Part shown: positions 5,700-7,191 of the stretch, one piece after another
How positions within the stretch are numbered: position 1 is the first letter of the stretch
Layout: each line of letters starts with the position of its first letter
DNA from: Gordonibacter sp036659115
Lineage (GTDB): Bacteria > Actinomycetota > Coriobacteriia > Coriobacteriales > Eggerthellaceae
Length of the DNA stretch: 7,191 nt
Assembly (NCBI RefSeq): GCF_036659115.1
Contig: NZ_JAVXDF010000104.1
Reading direction: 5' to 3' (one strand)
The notes under the pieces: generated by a model
What the model saw: the letters and a program-made list of their open reading frames with translations, nothing else
The model's database searches: none
Told to the model about the DNA's origin: nothing
Translations under genes and position numbers: made by a program

Positions 5700-6895
5700 A
5701 CGCACTCCTCCCGCTCTTGCCCGCGCATGGGCGCGACCAGCACCACCTCGGTACCGCCTGCGCCCGACTCGATGCGCAGCGTGGCGCCGATGAGCTTGGC
5801 GCGCTCCTGCATGCCCGAAAGCCCGCACCCCGTGCCCTTGATCACCGGATGCTCGGTGTCGAAGCCGCCGCCATGGTCGATGACGCTCACATGCAGCCAG
5901 CCGCCCGTGTCCTCGAGTCGTACGTACACTTGGTCGGTATCGGCGTACTTGCAGGCGTTCAGAATAGCCTCTTGGCAGATACGGTAGGCTTGTGTTTCCA
6001 GTGCCTGGTCAAAGCGCCGACACGACAGCCCGCCCTCGAATACGACCTCCGTACCATAGGCCTTCTCCAGCAAGGACGCCTGCGAACGCAAGGCTGGGAT
6101 AAGGCCCAAATGGTCCAGCGCCGAAGGGCGCAGCTCCACCGACAGGTTGTGCAGTTCGTCTAAAATGCGATCCAGGTTGGCGAACGTCTCGCCCAGAAGC
6201 TGCCTCCCCTCGTCGTCGCCGACATGGGACTCGAGGCGTTTCATCAAAAACGAGACCGCGAGCAGCTCCTGCGCGATGCCGTCGTGCAGCTCGCGCGAGA
6301 TACGCTTGCGCTCCTCCTCCTGCGCCGCAATGACACACGAGACCTCGGAATGCACGAGAAACGGGCTGTCCCGCGACTCGTTGCGCTGCTCGACCGCGAT
6401 GCGGTCGAAGTCCATGAAGTCGTCGTCCACTACGCCAAGATCGCCAAGGCGCCCCTGCAAGTCGCTTATGAACTGGCAGTACACCTGCTGATTCCGCGCA
6501 TCGACCGACCGGTAAGCACACAGCAGCGCACCCACCACGCGGCCCGCCTTCGTCAGCGGCAGTGCGCAGAAGCTGTGCAGGTCCTCCGCGAACACGATAG
6601 GGTACGACGAGTATTCCTGCGGGTCGATCTCCTCGTCGATGTCGACGAACATCATGGGCTTGCCCGCCTTGATGACGATGCCGCCAATGCCGTGCCCCGG
6701 TGCCAGCACGATGCGGTGATGCCGCTCGTCGGTTGCCCCCGCGCTGTATATCCATTTGAGCGGCGCACCCAGAAACGCCGTCAGCCCGATGGCGACGAAA
6801 TCGAACCTGTAGTTTGCCTTCAATTCCTTGACCGTCCGAGCATACTCAGCACTGTCGCCTGCCAGTACCTTGTCGCTGAAATTCGATACCCCCAT
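5696..6895 (-). CDS. Cytoplasmic GAF-domain histidine kinase, possible NreA-NreB fusion
   Basis: A 399-residue sensor kinase with no membrane segment, so it reads an internal signal. The GAF domain spans about 10-150 (LAPGHGIGGIVIKAGK at 64-79; SYPIVFAEDLHSFCALPLTKAGRVVGALL at 97-125, quoted here only by its ends SYPIV and VVGALL). The HisKA_3 segment has H204 in RISRELHDGIAQ, the site of autophosphorylation. The HATPase_c domain has N313 in QEAILNACK, D340 in IDHGGGFD and the glycine loop GTGCGLSGMQERAK (354-367). The GAF domain resembles NreA, the staphylococcal nitrate receptor: W48, I70-G71 and Y98-P99-I100 fall at the spacing I recall for its nitrate-binding W45, L67-A68 and Y95-P96-I97. 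The CxxC...CxxC iron-sulfur PAS domain of NreB is absent. The start is chosen for AGGGG at 6903-6907; an upstream ATG at 6946 adds 17 residues but has no ribosome binding site. The stop overlaps the regulator start by 4 bases. Confidence 0.9.
   Translation of the reverse strand: MGVSNFSDKVLAGDSAEYARTVKELKANYRFDFVAIGLTAFLGAPLKWIYSAGATDERHHRIVLAPGHGIGGIVIKAGKPMMFVDIDEEIDPQEYSSYPIVFAEDLHSFCALPLTKAGRVVGALLCAYRSVDARNQQVYCQFISDLQGRLGDLGVVDDDFMDFDRIAVEQRNESRDSPFLVHSEVSCVIAAQEEERKRISRELHDGIAQELLAVSFLMKRLESHVGDDEGRQLLGETFANLDRILDELHNLSVELRPSALDHLGLIPALRSQASLLEKAYGTEVVFEGGLSCRRFDQALETQAYRICQEAILNACKYADTDQVYVRLEDTGGWLHVSVIDHGGGFDTEHPVIKGTGCGLSGMQERAKLIGATLRIESGAGGTEVVLVAPMRGQEREECV
5705..5712 (-). promoter_or_regulatory. 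Ribosome binding site of the response regulator
   Basis: On the - strand this reads GGGAGGAG, inside the last codons of the kinase gene. The AGGAG part is 5 bases before the regulator ATG. It fixes that start and rules out the longer upstream in-frame start. Confidence 0.75.
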
Positions 6896-6902
6896 ATGCC
6901 GT

Positions 6903-6907
6903 CCCCT
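6903..6907 (-). promoter_or_regulatory. Ribosome binding site of the histidine kinase
   Basis: On the - strand this is AGGGG (within GAGGGGAC), 7 bases before the ATG at 6895-6893. The alternative start at 6946 has no comparable site, so this decides the start. Confidence 0.6.
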
Positions 6908-6972
6908 CGCCGTTGCGTAGGCTCCGATACGCAGCCCACGGCCCATTGGCTTCGCGCGCTGGCTGTTTCGAG

Positions 6973-6990
6973 CCTCTATTATCCTCTATT
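6973..6990. repeat. Tandem AATAGAGG repeat upstream of the kinase
   Basis: CCTCTATT occurs at 6973-6980 and again at 6983-6990, two bases apart, giving a 10-base period, about one helical turn. On the - strand it reads AATAGAGG twice. It overlaps the candidate -10 of the kinase promoter, where a protein bound to one face of the DNA could control the regulatory genes. The role is inference. Confidence 0.5.
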
Positions 6991-7007
6991 TCGGCAAAGA
7001 GCGCGAA
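6978..7007 (-). promoter_or_regulatory. Candidate promoter of the kinase/regulator pair
   Basis: On the - strand, GATAAT at 6983-6978 is a good -10 hexamer, 82 bases before the kinase ATG. An 18-base spacer separates it from TTCGCG (7007-7002), a poor -35, so the promoter would be weak or need an activator. It is the best -10 in the upstream region. Confidence 0.3.
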
Positions 7008-7116
7008 CCGGGAGGGAAAATAGCGCAGCCCCACTTCCAGCCGCCCTCCGACACATCGGCCCTGCAATTATGACCGTCCTGGAAGCCCTCCGCGAGGTAC
7101 TAGCTTTCCTCGTCTC

Positions 7117-7138
7117 TGTATGATAAATAAGTCATACA
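7117..7138. promoter_or_regulatory. Palindromic operator-like site
   Basis: TGTATGA (7117-7123) and TCATACA (7132-7138) are perfect 7-base inverted arms around an AT-rich 8-base spacer, 22 bases in all. The shape and size fit a dimeric transcription factor site. TATGAT at 7119-7124 inside it also resembles a rightward -10, so a bound protein could block it, although no clear -35 is seen. It is 222 bases from the kinase start, so it more likely serves a gene to the right. Confidence 0.4.
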
Positions 7139-7191
7139 TACTCCAAGGGCGGCTGACGATACGCACGCCGGACGTGGTGAAAAGCTTGCAG
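7120..7191 (+). CDS. Possible start of an unidentified gene, cut by the window edge
   Basis: An open frame from ATG at 7120 to the window end gives 24 residues beginning MINKSYILQGRLTIRTPD. I do not recognise it. No Shine-Dalgarno stands before the ATG, and the palindrome at 7117-7138 overlaps the start, so this may be chance. If real, it would be transcribed away from the kinase gene as a divergent neighbour. A GTG at 7171 could also be a start, also without a clear ribosome binding site. Confidence 0.15.
   Translation, partial: MINKSYILQGRLTIRTPDVVKSLQ

Larger units (their letters stand above)
6896..7191. other. Non-coding region right of the kinase gene
   Basis: About 296 bases without a supported complete gene. 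It holds the kinase ribosome binding site and candidate promoter, the tandem AATAGAGG repeat, a spaced inverted pair GGAGGG (7011-7016) and CCCTCC (7044-7049), and an AT-rich palindrome at 7117-7138 next to a possible gene start at 7120. No tRNA, rRNA, insertion sequence end or CRISPR repeat is visible. The short frame MTVLEALREVLAFLVSV (7070-7123, +) has no ribosome binding site and is the tail of a long frame antisense to the kinase, so it is not called. Confidence 0.6.

Noticed and set aside
5700..5828. An N-terminal extension of 43 residues for the response regulator
   Set aside because: The residues are arginine-rich, match no receiver domain and overlap the kinase HATPase coding sequence; the ribosome binding site at 5705-5712 and canonical MIRIVLADDHE start fix the shorter form.
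6896..6946. A kinase start 17 residues earlier, at 6946
   Set aside because: No Shine-Dalgarno precedes it, and the extra residues are not like a GAF domain start; AGGGG at 6903-6907 supports 6895.
6224..7123. A 299-residue open frame on the + strand opposite the kinase
   Set aside because: It is antisense to a clear GAF/HisKA_3/HATPase gene, shows no domain, and is long only because of GC-rich codon bias.
7070..7123. A 17-residue leader peptide (MTVLEALREV...) whose TGA overlaps the ATG at 7120
   Set aside because: It has no ribosome binding site and no attenuator-type codon run; the overlap is likely chance.
1..7191. CRISPR arrays, tRNA or rRNA genes, insertion sequences
   Set aside because: No regularly spaced repeats, clover-leaf signatures, rRNA motifs or transposase frames were seen on either strand.

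Overview
The window carries a periplasmic-type (Nap) respiratory nitrate reductase cluster and, facing it, a two-gene signal transduction pair. The DNA is GC-rich by eye. The catalytic subunit and the small cytochrome both have lipoprotein signals, as expected for a monoderm cell with no periplasm. A Tat-type signal, lipid anchoring and a molybdopterin enzyme together resemble high-GC anaerobic Coriobacteriia (Eggerthellaceae-like). That placement is an inference from gene style, not from a marker gene.

Left to right on the + strand: a short leader with a perfect AGGGTT-A-AACCCT dyad (33-45); napG (four [4Fe-4S] clusters); napA (Mo-bisMGD and [4Fe-4S] catalytic subunit with a Tat signal and lipobox); a very short diheme NapB-type lipoprotein cytochrome; a GC-rich hairpin; napD (maturation chaperone); and napH (membrane quinol-dehydrogenase component), which overlaps napD by 4 bases. 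Strong ribosome binding sites and short gaps suggest one operon, napGABDH. No napC, napF, napE or napL is present in the window.

On the - strand, converging on napH with only 4 bases between stop codons, lie a soluble GAF-domain histidine kinase (5696-6895) and a NarL/LuxR-family response regulator (5055-5699), overlapping by ATGA. The regulator reads like staphylococcal NreC. The kinase reads like a nitrate-receptor GAF domain of the NreA type joined to an NreB-type HisKA_3/HATPase core, without the iron-sulfur PAS oxygen sensor of NreB. An 11-bp hairpin spans the napH stop codon at the convergence point.

Working model: NapGH would take electrons from menaquinol, pass them through the lipid-anchored diheme cytochrome to lipid-anchored NapA, and reduce nitrate to nitrite outside the membrane. 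NapD would guard folding and export of NapA. The kinase/regulator pair would sense nitrate and switch the operon, possibly through the dyad at 33-45. The last 300 bases hold the kinase upstream region, an AT-rich palindrome and perhaps the start of another gene cut by the window edge.
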